Shown piece by piece: positions 1-7,090 of a stretch of 31,097 nucleotides of DNA (its first letter is position 1; each line of letters opens with the position of its first letter). The notes beneath the pieces are model-generated. The model saw nothing but the letters and a program-made list of their open reading frames with translations, was not told the origin of the DNA and did no database searches. A program made the position numbers and the translations under genes. Origin of the DNA: an uncultured Clostridia bacterium (GTDB lineage: Bacteria > Bacillota > Clostridia > UBA1381); NCBI GenBank assembly GCA_934476075.1, contig CAKSNH010000023.1, positions 1 through 31,097 on the forward strand, given 5' to 3'.

Positions 1-75
1 GGCCCGTTGGTCAAGCGGTTAAGACACCGCCCTTTCACGGCGGTAACGCGAGTTCGATTCTCGCACGGGTCACCA
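1..75 (+). tRNA. tRNA-Glu (anticodon TTC)
   Basis: The sequence folds as a full cloverleaf. The 7-bp acceptor stem is GGCCCGT with ACGGGTC, including one G-T pair. The anticodon arm is CCGCC-CTTTCAC-GGCGG, giving anticodon TTC, which reads GAA/GAG. The T arm contains GTTCGATTC and the CCA end is encoded at 73-75. The window begins exactly at the first base, so this gene is probably part of a longer tRNA cluster continuing upstream. Confidence 0.95.
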
Positions 76-82
76 AATTGTT

Positions 83-117
83 ATTTAGGAGTTCATTCTT
101 TGGGTGGACTTCTAAAT
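83..117 (+). other. Inter-tRNA hairpin
   Basis: A 13-bp stem (83-95 with 105-117, two or three G-U pairs, 9-base loop) lies between the two tRNA genes. No T run follows it, so it is unlikely to be a terminator. It may be a processing site in the tRNA precursor. Confidence 0.4.
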
Positions 118-125
118 TTGTATTT

Positions 126-202
126 GGGCCTTTAGCTCAGTTGGTTAGAGCATCCGGCTCATAACCGGACGGTCCTGGGTTCGAGTCCCCGAAGGCCCAC
201 CA
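126..202 (+). tRNA. tRNA with CAT anticodon, probably tRNA-Ile2 rather than Met
   Basis: This is a full cloverleaf with acceptor GGGCCTT/AAGGCCC, anticodon loop CTCATAA and an encoded CCA. It is not an initiator, because positions 1 and 72 pair as G-C and the anticodon stem lacks the three G-C pairs of initiators. The C4-G69 and C5-G68 pairs and the overall similarity to Bacillus tRNA-Ile2 favour an isoleucine tRNA whose C34 is converted to lysidine by TilS. Elongator Met remains possible. Confidence 0.85.
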
Positions 203-240
203 AAAATAAAGCATACATTTTTATGTATGCTTTATTTTTT
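203..240 (+). terminator. Rho-independent terminator of the tRNA cluster
   Basis: A long perfect stem reads AAAATAAAGCATACAT, a TTTT loop and its complement, and runs directly into a T tract. It follows the CCA end of the second tRNA without a gap. Confidence 0.9.
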
Positions 241-269
241 GTTCATTTTTAAATTGTGGAGATGATAAT

Positions 270-905
270 ATGATAGGACCTAACCCGAACAGCATCTATC
301 CGAATGAAAGTATAAAACAAGTTGTGTATATCAAAAATGTCATTACCCGTTCCAATATCATTGTTGGTGATTATACTTACTATGATGATGTGAATGGTGC
401 AGAAAAATTTGAGGAACATGTTACACATCATTATGAATTTTTGGGTGATAAGCTTATTATAGGAAAGTTTTGTGCCATTGCAAAGGGAATTGAGTTTGTG
501 ATGAACGGTGCAAATCACAGAATGAATAGCGTTTCGACTTATCCATTTAATATAATGGGCGGCGGCTGGGAAAAATATACGCCGACTCTTGATGACCTTC
601 CCCTGAAAGGAGATACAGTGGTTGGGAATGATGTGTGGATTGGGCAGAATGTAACCGTTATGCCGGGTGTACATATTGGTGATGGTGCTATCATTGCTGC
701 TGATTCGGTTGTAACGAAAGATATTCCGTCTTATTGTGTTGCGGGCGGAAATCCCTGCCGAGTAATTCGGCAGCGTTTTGATGAAGAATTTACCTCTTAT
801 TTGATAAATCTCAAATGGTGGGATTGGGATGCCGACAAAATCTTCTGTAACATGGAGGCACTGTGCAGCGGCGATATAACAAAAATCAGACAAATTAAAG
901 GTTGA
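270..905 (+). CDS. Vat-like xenobiotic O-acetyltransferase
   Basis: This 211-residue protein belongs to the left-handed beta-helix hexapeptide acetyltransferases, closest by eye to the Vat streptogramin A / type B chloramphenicol acetyltransferase group. Vat landmarks are in order: GDYTYYD near residues 33-39, HHYEFLGDKLIIGKFC near 53-68, MNGANHRM with the presumed catalytic His at 83, GNDVWIGQNVTVMPGV near 119-134 and VAGGNPCRVIR near 164. The length matches the family (about 209-219). Such enzymes transfer acetyl from acetyl-CoA to a drug hydroxyl in the cytoplasm. The start is supported by GTGGAG 8 bases upstream. It stands alone behind the tRNA terminator with no clear promoter. Whether this chromosomal copy gives resistance cannot be told; other XAT substrates are possible. 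Confidence 0.85.
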   Translation: MIGPNPNSIYPNESIKQVVYIKNVITRSNIIVGDYTYYDDVNGAEKFEEHVTHHYEFLGDKLIIGKFCAIAKGIEFVMNGANHRMNSVSTYPFNIMGGGWEKYTPTLDDLPLKGDTVVGNDVWIGQNVTVMPGVHIGDGAIIAADSVVTKDIPSYCVAGGNPCRVIRQRFDEEFTSYLINLKWWDWDADKIFCNMEALCSGDITKIRQIKG

Positions 906-937
906 TAAATTCCGGTTTTATCAAATAATTCGTAACG

Positions 938-999
938 AACATAATAACAAGGCAGTTACAGAAATCTTGTTTTTTTTATGACTGCCTTGTTATTATGTT
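938..999. repeat. Perfect 19-bp inverted repeat, possible terminator
   Basis: Arms 938-956 and 981-999 are perfectly complementary around a 24-base loop that itself contains a run of eight T. It lies between the convergent acetyltransferase and P-loop kinase genes and could end both. The T run is in the loop rather than after the stem, so it is an atypical terminator. The arm tips (AACATAA and TTATGTT) resemble the hairpin in the 112-bp repeat at 10631-10742. Confidence 0.6.
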
Positions 1000-1037
1000 T
1001 CCAAATAAATTTGCATGGTTAATCAAAGCCGGAGTAA

Positions 1038-1559
1038 TTAGTCACATATCCCCTTATCAACATCAATCGAATAATTATTGCTAATCAAAATATATTTAAG
1101 TCCGTATTTTTTACACATTTCTAAATTAAATTCATTTTCAGCAATCATGTTATCCATAGACAGACTGTCATCAATACGAGTTTCAATAACATTTGCGTAT
1201 TTTAAAATATTTTTAAACTGTGTTTTAATATATTCGGTAGTCATAATCAAGCAAAAATACTGTATTTGGCTTAAATATTTATCGCTGAAATCATTTTTCC
1301 AGTCAAAAGGAATATAGCACCCCTCAATAATAAGATTTTGCTGATTTTCAATCGCAGTTTTAATAATTTCCTTAACAATATTCCAAAGATAGGGAACAAG
1401 CTCGGCATCATCATTTGGCGTCAACAGCGTATTGCGGCTTCGGATAAGTCCCATTTTCAAATGGTCGATAGATAAATACGGATAGCGGTATTTTTCCAAT
1501 AATTTTTGTGCAAGATTTGTTTTTCCTGTATGCGAACTGCCGGATATTAAAATAATCAT
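1038..1559 (-). CDS. P-loop nucleotide-binding kinase-like protein
   Basis: This is a 173-residue cytoplasmic protein. It begins with a beta strand and a Walker A loop, GSSHTGKT, at residues 7-14. A second hydrophobic strand, NLIIEGCYIP near residue 75, is in the place where small nucleoside, shikimate or gluconate-type kinases carry their substrate-binding acidic residue. The substrate cannot be read from the sequence, so P-loop kinase is as far as I go. GGAGG lies 11 bases before the ATG, and a TTGAAA-17-TATAAT promoter lies upstream. It is transcribed divergently from the tRNA-editing gene. Confidence 0.75.
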   Translation of the reverse strand: MIILISGSSHTGKTNLAQKLLEKYRYPYLSIDHLKMGLIRSRNTLLTPNDDAELVPYLWNIVKEIIKTAIENQQNLIIEGCYIPFDWKNDFSDKYLSQIQYFCLIMTTEYIKTQFKNILKYANVIETRIDDSLSMDNMIAENEFNLEMCKKYGLKYILISNNYSIDVDKGICD

Positions 1560-1593
1560 TTTACATTAAACCTCCGATATTGTTTATGACTTG

Positions 1594-1622
1594 ATTATAC
1601 ACTGAAACAGCTGTATTTTCAA
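1594..1622 (-). promoter_or_regulatory. Promoter of the P-loop kinase gene
   Basis: Reading the minus strand, TTGAAA (1622-1617), 17 bp, TATAAT (1599-1594). The predicted start near 1587 leaves a leader of about 28 bases with GGAGG. Confidence 0.75.
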
Positions 1623-1639
1623 ATTAAAATCCGCATTTC

Positions 1640-1669
1640 TTGACACAATATTTTTTATTATGCTATAAT
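1640..1669 (+). promoter_or_regulatory. Promoter of the prolyl-tRNA editing gene
   Basis: TTGACA (1640-1645), 18 bp, TATAAT (1664-1669), both perfect hexamers. The expected transcription start near 1676 rules out any translation start upstream of 1700. Confidence 0.85.
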
Positions 1670-1699
1670 TTATTTGATTTCAAAAACGGAGGCACTACA

Positions 1700-2239
1700 A
1701 TGGATATAAAACTTTACAAAGGCAGACCGACCGACACTGACGGCAGACTGGAAAAAGAAATAAAAGTATATGATTTGCTTGACAGGACAGGTATTGATTA
1801 TTGGAGAACCGACCACGAGGCGGTCAACACCATTGATGAGGGACGTGACATAGATGCGGTGTTAGATGCGGAAATATGCAAAAATTTATTCCTTTGCAAC
1901 CGCCAAAAAACAAATTTCTATCTTCTGATGATGCCGGGCGACAAAAAGCTTGACACGAAACAGTTGTCGCATCAGCTTGGTGTGGCTCGCCTTACATTTG
2001 CAGATGCGGAAAATATGCTCAAATATTTAGACATTACCCCCGGTTCGGTGAGCGTTATGGGACTTATGAACGATACTGAAAACAAAGTTCAGCTGATTGT
2101 GGACCGCAGTATTTTTGAAAGCGAATTTGTCGGCTGTCACCCGTGTATAAACACCACAAGCCTTAAACTGCGGACAAGCGACCTATTTAATATCGTGCTT
2201 CCGCTTATGAACCATGATATGATTATAGTGGACATATAA
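1700..2239 (+). CDS. Prolyl-tRNA editing protein (ProXp-ala / PrdX type, YbaK fold)
   Basis: This 179-residue protein resembles free-standing relatives of the prolyl-tRNA synthetase insertion domain, which remove alanine mischarged onto tRNA-Pro. Family landmarks are KNLFLCNRQK near residue 62, the KKLDTKQLSHQLG helix, LTFADAE, ITPGSVSVMGLMND and FVGCHPCINTTSLKLRTSDL. They occur in the order and spacing usual for ProXp-ala. The start at 1700 is chosen because GGAGG lies 7 bases upstream and a longer in-frame start at 1640 would fall in the promoter. A GNAT gene follows 16 bases later with its own ribosome site, so the two are probably co-transcribed. Confidence 0.85.
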   Translation: MDIKLYKGRPTDTDGRLEKEIKVYDLLDRTGIDYWRTDHEAVNTIDEGRDIDAVLDAEICKNLFLCNRQKTNFYLLMMPGDKKLDTKQLSHQLGVARLTFADAENMLKYLDITPGSVSVMGLMNDTENKVQLIVDRSIFESEFVGCHPCINTTSLKLRTSDLFNIVLPLMNHDMIIVDI

Positions 2240-2255
2240 AAACGGAGGAATTTTA

Positions 2256-2783
2256 ATGAATATAATCAAATGTGAAAAACAGCATTTAGATATGGTTTCG
2301 GATTTTTATGCAGATGTGGTGGAATATCTCAGCTTACATATAAATTATCCGAAATGGACAAGCGAGTATCCGTGCCGTGAAAGTGTGAAATGTGCGATAG
2401 GCAAAAATGAGCAATATGCCTGTATTGATGACGGAGCAGTGGTGGGTGCATTTATATTGAATGATAATTCGCAGGGCAGTTATGAATTGGGTGAGTGGGG
2501 ACAGGATTTAAAAAACGGAGAATATCTTGTTATCCACACCCTTGCGGCTGCTCCCGATAAGAGCCGACGGGGCATAGGCGGATTTATGGTTGATTTTTGT
2601 ATAAACAAAGCCAAAAATGACGGATTTAAAGCCATAAGACTAGATGTTGTGCCCGACAATATTCCCGCAATACAGCTATACAATCGCAAGGGTTTTACAT
2701 TTGCGGGTGAAAAGGACTTGCAAAGAGGAATTGACGATATTCCCGTATTCGGACTTTATGAATTGAATTTTAAAAAATCATAA
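2256..2783 (+). CDS. GNAT-family N-acetyltransferase
   Basis: This is a 175-residue cytoplasmic acetyl-CoA-dependent transferase. The acetyl-CoA pyrophosphate loop is visible as SRRGIGGFMVDF near residues 103-114, preceded by the strand YLVIHTLAAAP. It is followed by IRLDVVPDNIPAIQLYNRKGF near 129-149, the usual motif B region. The acceptor is not deducible. GGAGG is 7 bases before the ATG. The gene follows the tRNA-editing gene by 16 bases and overlaps the last 14 bases of the convergent EamA gene, with no terminator visible at the junction. Confidence 0.85.
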   Translation: MNIIKCEKQHLDMVSDFYADVVEYLSLHINYPKWTSEYPCRESVKCAIGKNEQYACIDDGAVVGAFILNDNSQGSYELGEWGQDLKNGEYLVIHTLAAAPDKSRRGIGGFMVDFCINKAKNDGFKAIRLDVVPDNIPAIQLYNRKGFTFAGEKDLQRGIDDIPVFGLYELNFKKS

Positions 2784-3183
2784 ACAGTGTGCCGGCGGTT
2801 ATAAGTCCCGCACCTATCAGCGAATGTACGGTGAATTTTTCGTGCAGGAACACAAAAGCCAATACCAAAGTAATTACAATGCTTAACTTGTCGATTGGTG
2901 CAACTCTCGATACATCGCCCATCTGCAATGCTTTATAGTAGCACAGCCATGACGCACCCGTTGCCAAACCCGACAAAATTAAAAATATCCAGCTTTTGCG
3001 TCCTATCTCGGAAATACCGGTCTGCGAATTTGTCAGAAAGACCATGCCCCATGCCATGATTAATACCACAACGGTACGAATTGCGGTTGCAAGATTGGAA
3101 TTTACGCCGTTGATACCAACTTTTGCTAGAATTGATGTAAGAGCGGCAAAGATTGATGATAATATTGCAAATAATAACCACAT
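2770..3183 (-). CDS. Small EamA/DMT-superfamily transporter
   Basis: This 137-residue hydrophobic protein carries a single EamA domain with about five predicted membrane segments: residues 2-20, 30-50, 66-84, 92-113 and 118-136. PIDKLSIVITLVLAFVFLHEK is the typical end of an EamA repeat. Full-length DMT exporters carry two such domains. One-domain forms of this length are known and act as dimers, so this is probably not truncated. The substrate is unknown. AGGAGA precedes the ATG, and a TTGATT-17-TATAAT promoter lies upstream. It converges on the GNAT gene with a 14-bp overlap. Confidence 0.8.
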   Translation of the reverse strand: MWLLFAILSSIFAALTSILAKVGINGVNSNLATAIRTVVVLIMAWGMVFLTNSQTGISEIGRKSWIFLILSGLATGASWLCYYKALQMGDVSRVAPIDKLSIVITLVLAFVFLHEKFTVHSLIGAGLITAGTLFMIF

Positions 3184-3215
3184 AATAACTATCTCCTATT
3201 TTTCCGTTTATCTTC

Positions 3216-3244
3216 ATTATAGTACAGTAAATTTTAGAAATCAA
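3216..3244 (-). promoter_or_regulatory. Promoter of the EamA gene
   Basis: On the minus strand, TTGATT (3244-3239), 17 bp, TATAAT (3221-3216). The start near 3209 gives a leader of about 26 bases. Confidence 0.75.
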
Positions 3245-3337
3245 CATAAATACTGTATAAATTTTGATTTTATTATGTACAACACAGAATATATATGTTA
3301 ATATATTAATGATAATATTAATTTGACGAGGTGCATT

Positions 3338-5212
3338 ATGAGTACGATAAAGATTAATACCAAAAACAGACTGCACGCTGTAAGTCCTATGCTTTATGGT
3401 GTGTTTTTTGAAGATATAAATTATGCCGGCGACGGCGGACTGTATGCCGAATTGGTCGCAAACAGAGCATTTTCGTATTACGACAGAAACCAAAATACCG
3501 ATAAATCAAAAATGTGTTGGGAGGCTACCGGCAATGCAAAATTTGAGATTTGCTCGGAAAATCCGATAAACAATGTACATAAAAAATACGCTCACATAAG
3601 CGGAGGAAAGGGTTCGGGACTGAAAAATCTTGGTTTTTGCAAAGAGGGATTTGCGGTCGGCGTGGGTGAAAAGTTTGTATTTTTTTGTTATGCAAAGGCA
3701 GACAAACCGTGCAGAATAGGTGTGCAAATAAGTGACGGCAAGACGGTGTATGCAAAAGAAAATATTTTAATAAACCGCTCGGATTGGTGCAGATATGACG
3801 TAGAGATTGCGTCATTGGGCGAAAACAAACACGCTTTTTTAGAGATAGTGTCAGAGGACAACGGTGAATTTGATATTGGATTTGTGTCGCTGTTTCCGAA
3901 GAATACATATAAAAACCGCACAAACGGTCTGCGTAAGGATATAGCGGAAATGATAGAGGCACTTGCTCCTAAATTTATGCGGTTTCCGGGCGGCTGTATT
4001 GTTGAGGGCAGAAGTTTTGAGAATATGTATAACTGGAAGGACACAATCGGCGATATAACCGAGCGGAGAACAAACTGGAACAGGTGGCAGATGGAAGAAT
4101 ATCAGCCTGTCGGGCATGATGCGTCGGACTATTTTCAATCATACGGAATAGGTTTTTATGAGTATTTTTGTTTTTGCGAGGATATTGGTGCAAAGCCGCT
4201 GCCGATACTAAACTGCGGTATGACGTGTCAATGGCATGAGGGACTTTTGGCGGAACTTGACGAATTGGATAAGTTTATACAGGACGTACTGGATTTGATT
4301 GAATTTGCGAACGGCAGTCCCGAAAGCGAATGGGGAAGTAAGCGTGCAAAAATGGGGCACAGAGCGCCGTTTAATCTGGAATATATCGGCATAGGCAATG
4401 AGCAGTGGGGCAGGCAGTATTTTGACAGATACGAGAGATTTGAAAAGGTAATAAGCGAGAAATATCCGGATATAAAACTTGTCACAAGTGCAGGCTGGAC
4501 GGCAGAGGGCGAGGAGTTTGACACCGCTATGGAGTGGCTGAGAAATAATAAGAATAAAGCCTATGCAGCAGACGAGCATTTTTATAAATCGCCTGAGTGG
4601 TTTTTGGATAATATACATAGATATGATGATTATGACAGAAGTCTGCCAAAGGTATTTATGGGCGAATATGCGGCACATACGGCGAGGGATATTTTGGACA
4701 GACGGAATAATTGGTATGCGGCATTGACAGAGGCGGCTTTTTTGACGGGTGTGGAGAAAAATTCCGACCATGTTGCAATGAGCTGTTATGCACCGCTGCT
4801 TGCAAGGGAAAATCATCAGCAGTGGCAGCCCGATTTGATATGGTTTGACAATGACAGTGTGTACGGGACGCCAAGCTATTACGTTCAAAAGCTGTTTTCA
4901 AATTTTGTAGGTGACGAATATGCCGAAACCGTAAACAATACGGAGCTATATATATCGTCAACGGTGCGGAACAGGGACAATATGCTCATTGTAAAGATAG
5001 TGAATGTGTCGGGAAATGATATTGATGCAGAACTTGTGATTGACGGAGAGGTTTTGAAGTGTACGAAATATACCTTGCAGGCTGACCCTGACGCACAAAA
5101 CAGCAGAGAAAATCCGAAGAATGTATATCCTGTATGTGAGCAATTTGAAAGATTTGAAAAGAATTTGTGCGTAGGGAAATATAGCGTGGCGGTTATGGAA
5201 TTGAAGATGTAA
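3338..5212 (+). CDS. abfA: Alpha-L-arabinofuranosidase, glycoside hydrolase family 51
   Basis: This 624-residue protein releases terminal arabinofuranose from arabinan, arabinoxylan or their oligosaccharides. It opens with the GH51-like strand SPMLYGVFFEDINYAGDGGLYAELVANRAF (split here: SPMLYGVFFEDIN, then YAGDGGLYAEL). The acid/base glutamate is in IGIGNEQWG (E355) and the nucleophile in KVFMGEYAAHT (E443). An N-terminal carbohydrate-binding-like beta domain (about residues 80-190) precedes the barrel, and the C-terminal beta sandwich follows E443. There is no signal peptide, so it probably acts inside the cell on imported oligosaccharides. GAGG lies 6 bases before this ATG; an in-frame start 15 bases upstream lacks a ribosome site. 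It is followed directly by the first hairpin-rich repeat region. Confidence 0.92.
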   Translation: MSTIKINTKNRLHAVSPMLYGVFFEDINYAGDGGLYAELVANRAFSYYDRNQNTDKSKMCWEATGNAKFEICSENPINNVHKKYAHISGGKGSGLKNLGFCKEGFAVGVGEKFVFFCYAKADKPCRIGVQISDGKTVYAKENILINRSDWCRYDVEIASLGENKHAFLEIVSEDNGEFDIGFVSLFPKNTYKNRTNGLRKDIAEMIEALAPKFMRFPGGCIVEGRSFENMYNWKDTIGDITERRTNWNRWQMEEYQPVGHDASDYFQSYGIGFYEYFCFCEDIGAKPLPILNCGMTCQWHEGLLAELDELDKFIQDVLDLIEFANGSPESEWGSKRAKMGHRAPFNLEYIGIGNEQWGRQYFDRYERFEKVISEKYPDIKLVTSAGWTAEGEEFDTAMEWLRNNKNKAYAADEHFYKSPEWFLDNIHRYDDYDRSLPKVFMGEYAAHTARDILDRRNNWYAALTEAAFLTGVEKNSDHVAMSCYAPLLARENHQQWQPDLIWFDNDSVYGTPSYYVQKLFSNFVGDEYAETVNNTELYISSTVRNRDNMLIVKIVNVSGNDIDAELVIDGEVLKCTKYTLQADPDAQNSRENPKNVYPVCEQFERFEKNLCVGKYSVAVMELKM

Positions 5213-5890
5213 ATTAGGAGTTGGTGAGATAATGTACACAACAGCCACTCACTCGCATTTCTATCTAAACCCACCCTTGCTCGCTAAACTTGGATACCGT
5301 CAGTAGCACTATACTTTCATTCATACCTACAATCGCACTTTCCCACTAAACTCACCCACAGGACACGCAAAAAGCGTATATCTATATTCAGTGGGCACAG
5401 AGGGTATGCCGTATCTATGCTTTGTTTGTGTATTATGTATACTCACAACTCATCGCAAGAACTATACTTGGACGGCACAAAATTCACGCCCCTAGACAAT
5501 AAGTGAATTTTGCCGACACATTAGGAACAACTATATTGTAATAGCTTTACAGCGTGTGGGTCAAGGGTGTCCCTTGCGGACTTTTCCATTTGTTACGTAC
5601 CGGAAAAGATGTCCGGCGGCACAGCCGATTTTGACCTAGTCAAAATTACTTGACCAATGGACGTGGACAAAGCGAACTCCAAAGGGTTCGCTATAATTTG
5701 ATAATGTCTATACTTATGGGGAAGTGAAACGTCCCCAACGCTAAATGGGGGCAACGTCAGTCGCACTACGCTTTGATTTTAGCTATGTTAGGATAGAACG
5801 CAAAACTCATAAACACCCCTACAACCCCTAATTTTCCTCATGCAATAAAATTTAGATATACATTTCCATAATTTTATGATAAAATAATAC
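5210..5890. repeat. Hairpin-rich non-coding repeat region, copy 1
   Basis: About 700 bases without a credible gene. It starts with a 14-mer, TAAATTAGGAGTTG (5210-5223), that also begins the region after the malic enzyme (30567-30580). A GGC-capped stem occupies 5474-5514 (10-bp core CAAAATTCAC). Modules shared with the 3-prime region of the window, in inverted orientation, are 5562-5587, 5597-5655, 5659-5690 and 5715-5761. Short stems such as CCGGA-TCCGG (5600-5615) and GGGG-CCCC (5718-5735) are visible. No transposase or clear terminal inverted repeats were seen. Confidence 0.75.
5597..5655 (+). repeat. Dispersed 59-bp module, copy 1
   Basis: The module contains the stem CCGGA/TCCGG and the palindrome ATTTTGAC...GTCAAAAT. 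The second copy, on the minus strand at 30657-30714, differs by three transitions and one missing base. In this copy the module sits between two halves of a second conserved block; in the other copy those halves are nearly contiguous. Confidence 0.85.
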
Positions 5891-5918
5891 CTGTAAAACT
5901 TTTATATGGGGGAAGAAA

Positions 5919-6968
5919 ATGAAAAAGGAACGAATAGCAGGCATTGATATTATAAAAACACTGGCGGTAATATTTGTATTGTCCATACACCAAATCGGTA
6001 TGACTCATGTGCTTAAAATAGACTTAATCGGTATTCGCCCGTTCTTTATAATGCTTTACCGATATACCGTTATGAGCTGTGTACCGCTGTTTATAATGAC
6101 AACAGGGTATCTGCAATGCAAAAAAGATGTCAGCGTCAAATTTTATAAAGGGATTGTACCGATTTTGCTGAGCTATCTTGTATCGTCAATCGGAATTGCC
6201 TGGATTAACACAAAAATAATCGGCGACCCGTACAATCTGCGTAAAATAATAATTAACATATTCAATTTTACCGAGAATAACTATGCGTGGTATGTTGAAA
6301 TGTTTGTCGGACTTTACTTGTTAATTCCGTTTATAAACAAACTTTATCACTCGATTGAAACACGCCGTAAAAAACAGATTTTGCTCGGTATCTTAATATT
6401 CCTTACCATATGCCCCGGCTTTTTCTATATGTTCAATGACGATTTTTATAATTATAACGTGTTCCCCGACTACTGGGAGAGTATGTATCCGCTGACATAT
6501 TATCTGCTTGGTGCATACTTTAACGAATATAAACCTAAACTCAACAAATTGCTGAGTGCGGTGTTTGTTCTGGCGGCAATGCTTATGCCTACTTTGACCG
6601 AAGTGCTGATTGCGGACGGCAGCTCTTTTAACGCAAACGTATTCAACGGTTTCAACAGCGTGTCTGCACTGCTCATAACAGTGGCGATATTCGTATTCTT
6701 CTACGATATGGATATTAAATTTGCTCCGTGCAAATGGCTCGTGCGTGATATATCGGTGTCCACGCTGGAAATATACTTGTGGTCAAACGGTGTGGAAAAG
6801 CTGTTATATCCGAATATGCCCGAAGAATTTCCGCTGCGTTTGTTTAAAATGATTGTATTTGTGTTTATCGGCTCGTATATACTGGCAAAAATACAAAGAA
6901 TAATTTTTTGGCTTGTGCGGAAAATTATCGGTGCAATTAATACATCGGGAAAACATATTAAAGAATAA
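5919..6968 (+). CDS. Membrane acyltransferase, acyltransferase-3 family
   Basis: This 349-residue integral membrane protein has about ten hydrophobic segments. The N-terminal signature GIDIIKTLAVIFVLSIHQIG (residues 8-27) matches the first segment of OafA/WecH-type acyltransferases, including the conserved histidine at the end of that helix. PLFIMTTGYL near residue 57 corresponds to the usual PxFFxxSGYL motif. Relatives O-acetylate or succinylate surface sugars, peptidoglycan or exopolysaccharide at the membrane. The acceptor here is unknown and there is no neighbouring glycan cluster. GGGGGAAG lies just before the ATG, and a likely -10 box (TAAAAT) is near 5879. A strong hairpin follows the stop. 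Confidence 0.82.
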   Translation: MKKERIAGIDIIKTLAVIFVLSIHQIGMTHVLKIDLIGIRPFFIMLYRYTVMSCVPLFIMTTGYLQCKKDVSVKFYKGIVPILLSYLVSSIGIAWINTKIIGDPYNLRKIIINIFNFTENNYAWYVEMFVGLYLLIPFINKLYHSIETRRKKQILLGILIFLTICPGFFYMFNDDFYNYNVFPDYWESMYPLTYYLLGAYFNEYKPKLNKLLSAVFVLAAMLMPTLTEVLIADGSSFNANVFNGFNSVSALLITVAIFVFFYDMDIKFAPCKWLVRDISVSTLEIYLWSNGVEKLLYPNMPEEFPLRLFKMIVFVFIGSYILAKIQRIIFWLVRKIIGAINTSGKHIKE

Positions 6969-6980
6969 TATGTAATTTTT

Positions 6981-7044
6981 ATCATAAAAATAAGCACCTT
7001 CAAAAGTGATTGTTTCTTACTGCTTTTGGGGTGCTTATTAATAT
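6981..7044. terminator. Bidirectional terminator between convergent genes
   Basis: AATAAGCACC (6989-6998) pairs with GGTGCTTATT (7030-7039), and the stem continues inward with CAAAAG/CTTTTG. On the minus strand the stem is followed by TTTTTAT, so it fits best as the end of the cyclic-di-GMP gene, but it can serve both. Confidence 0.75.
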
Positions 7045-7090
7045 GTTCTGATTTTTAATTTTCAGGAGATTGCATAAAATGCTGCCTTAT

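Noticed and set aside
126..202. Initiator tRNA-Met
   Set aside because: It has a G1-C72 pair and an anticodon stem without the three consecutive G-C pairs of initiators.
249..893. Open frame antisense to the Vat-like gene
   Set aside because: It has no ribosome site and no recognisable domain, and the plus-strand gene has a full family match.
1640..1699. Upstream in-frame start for the prolyl-tRNA editing protein
   Set aside because: It falls on the -35 box of a near-perfect promoter; the ATG at 1700 has GGAGG.
3506..5274. Several antisense open frames within the arabinofuranosidase gene
   Set aside because: They are shadows of a strongly biased coding strand, with no family resemblance or start signals.
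5295..5304. Possible self-targeting match of the spacer at 15605-15634 to 5295-5304
   Set aside because: Only ten bases match, which is expected by chance in this window.
5213..5918. Transposon or IS element in the first hairpin-rich region
   Set aside because: There is no transposase remnant, no clear terminal inverted repeats and no visible target duplication; I report it only as a repeat region.
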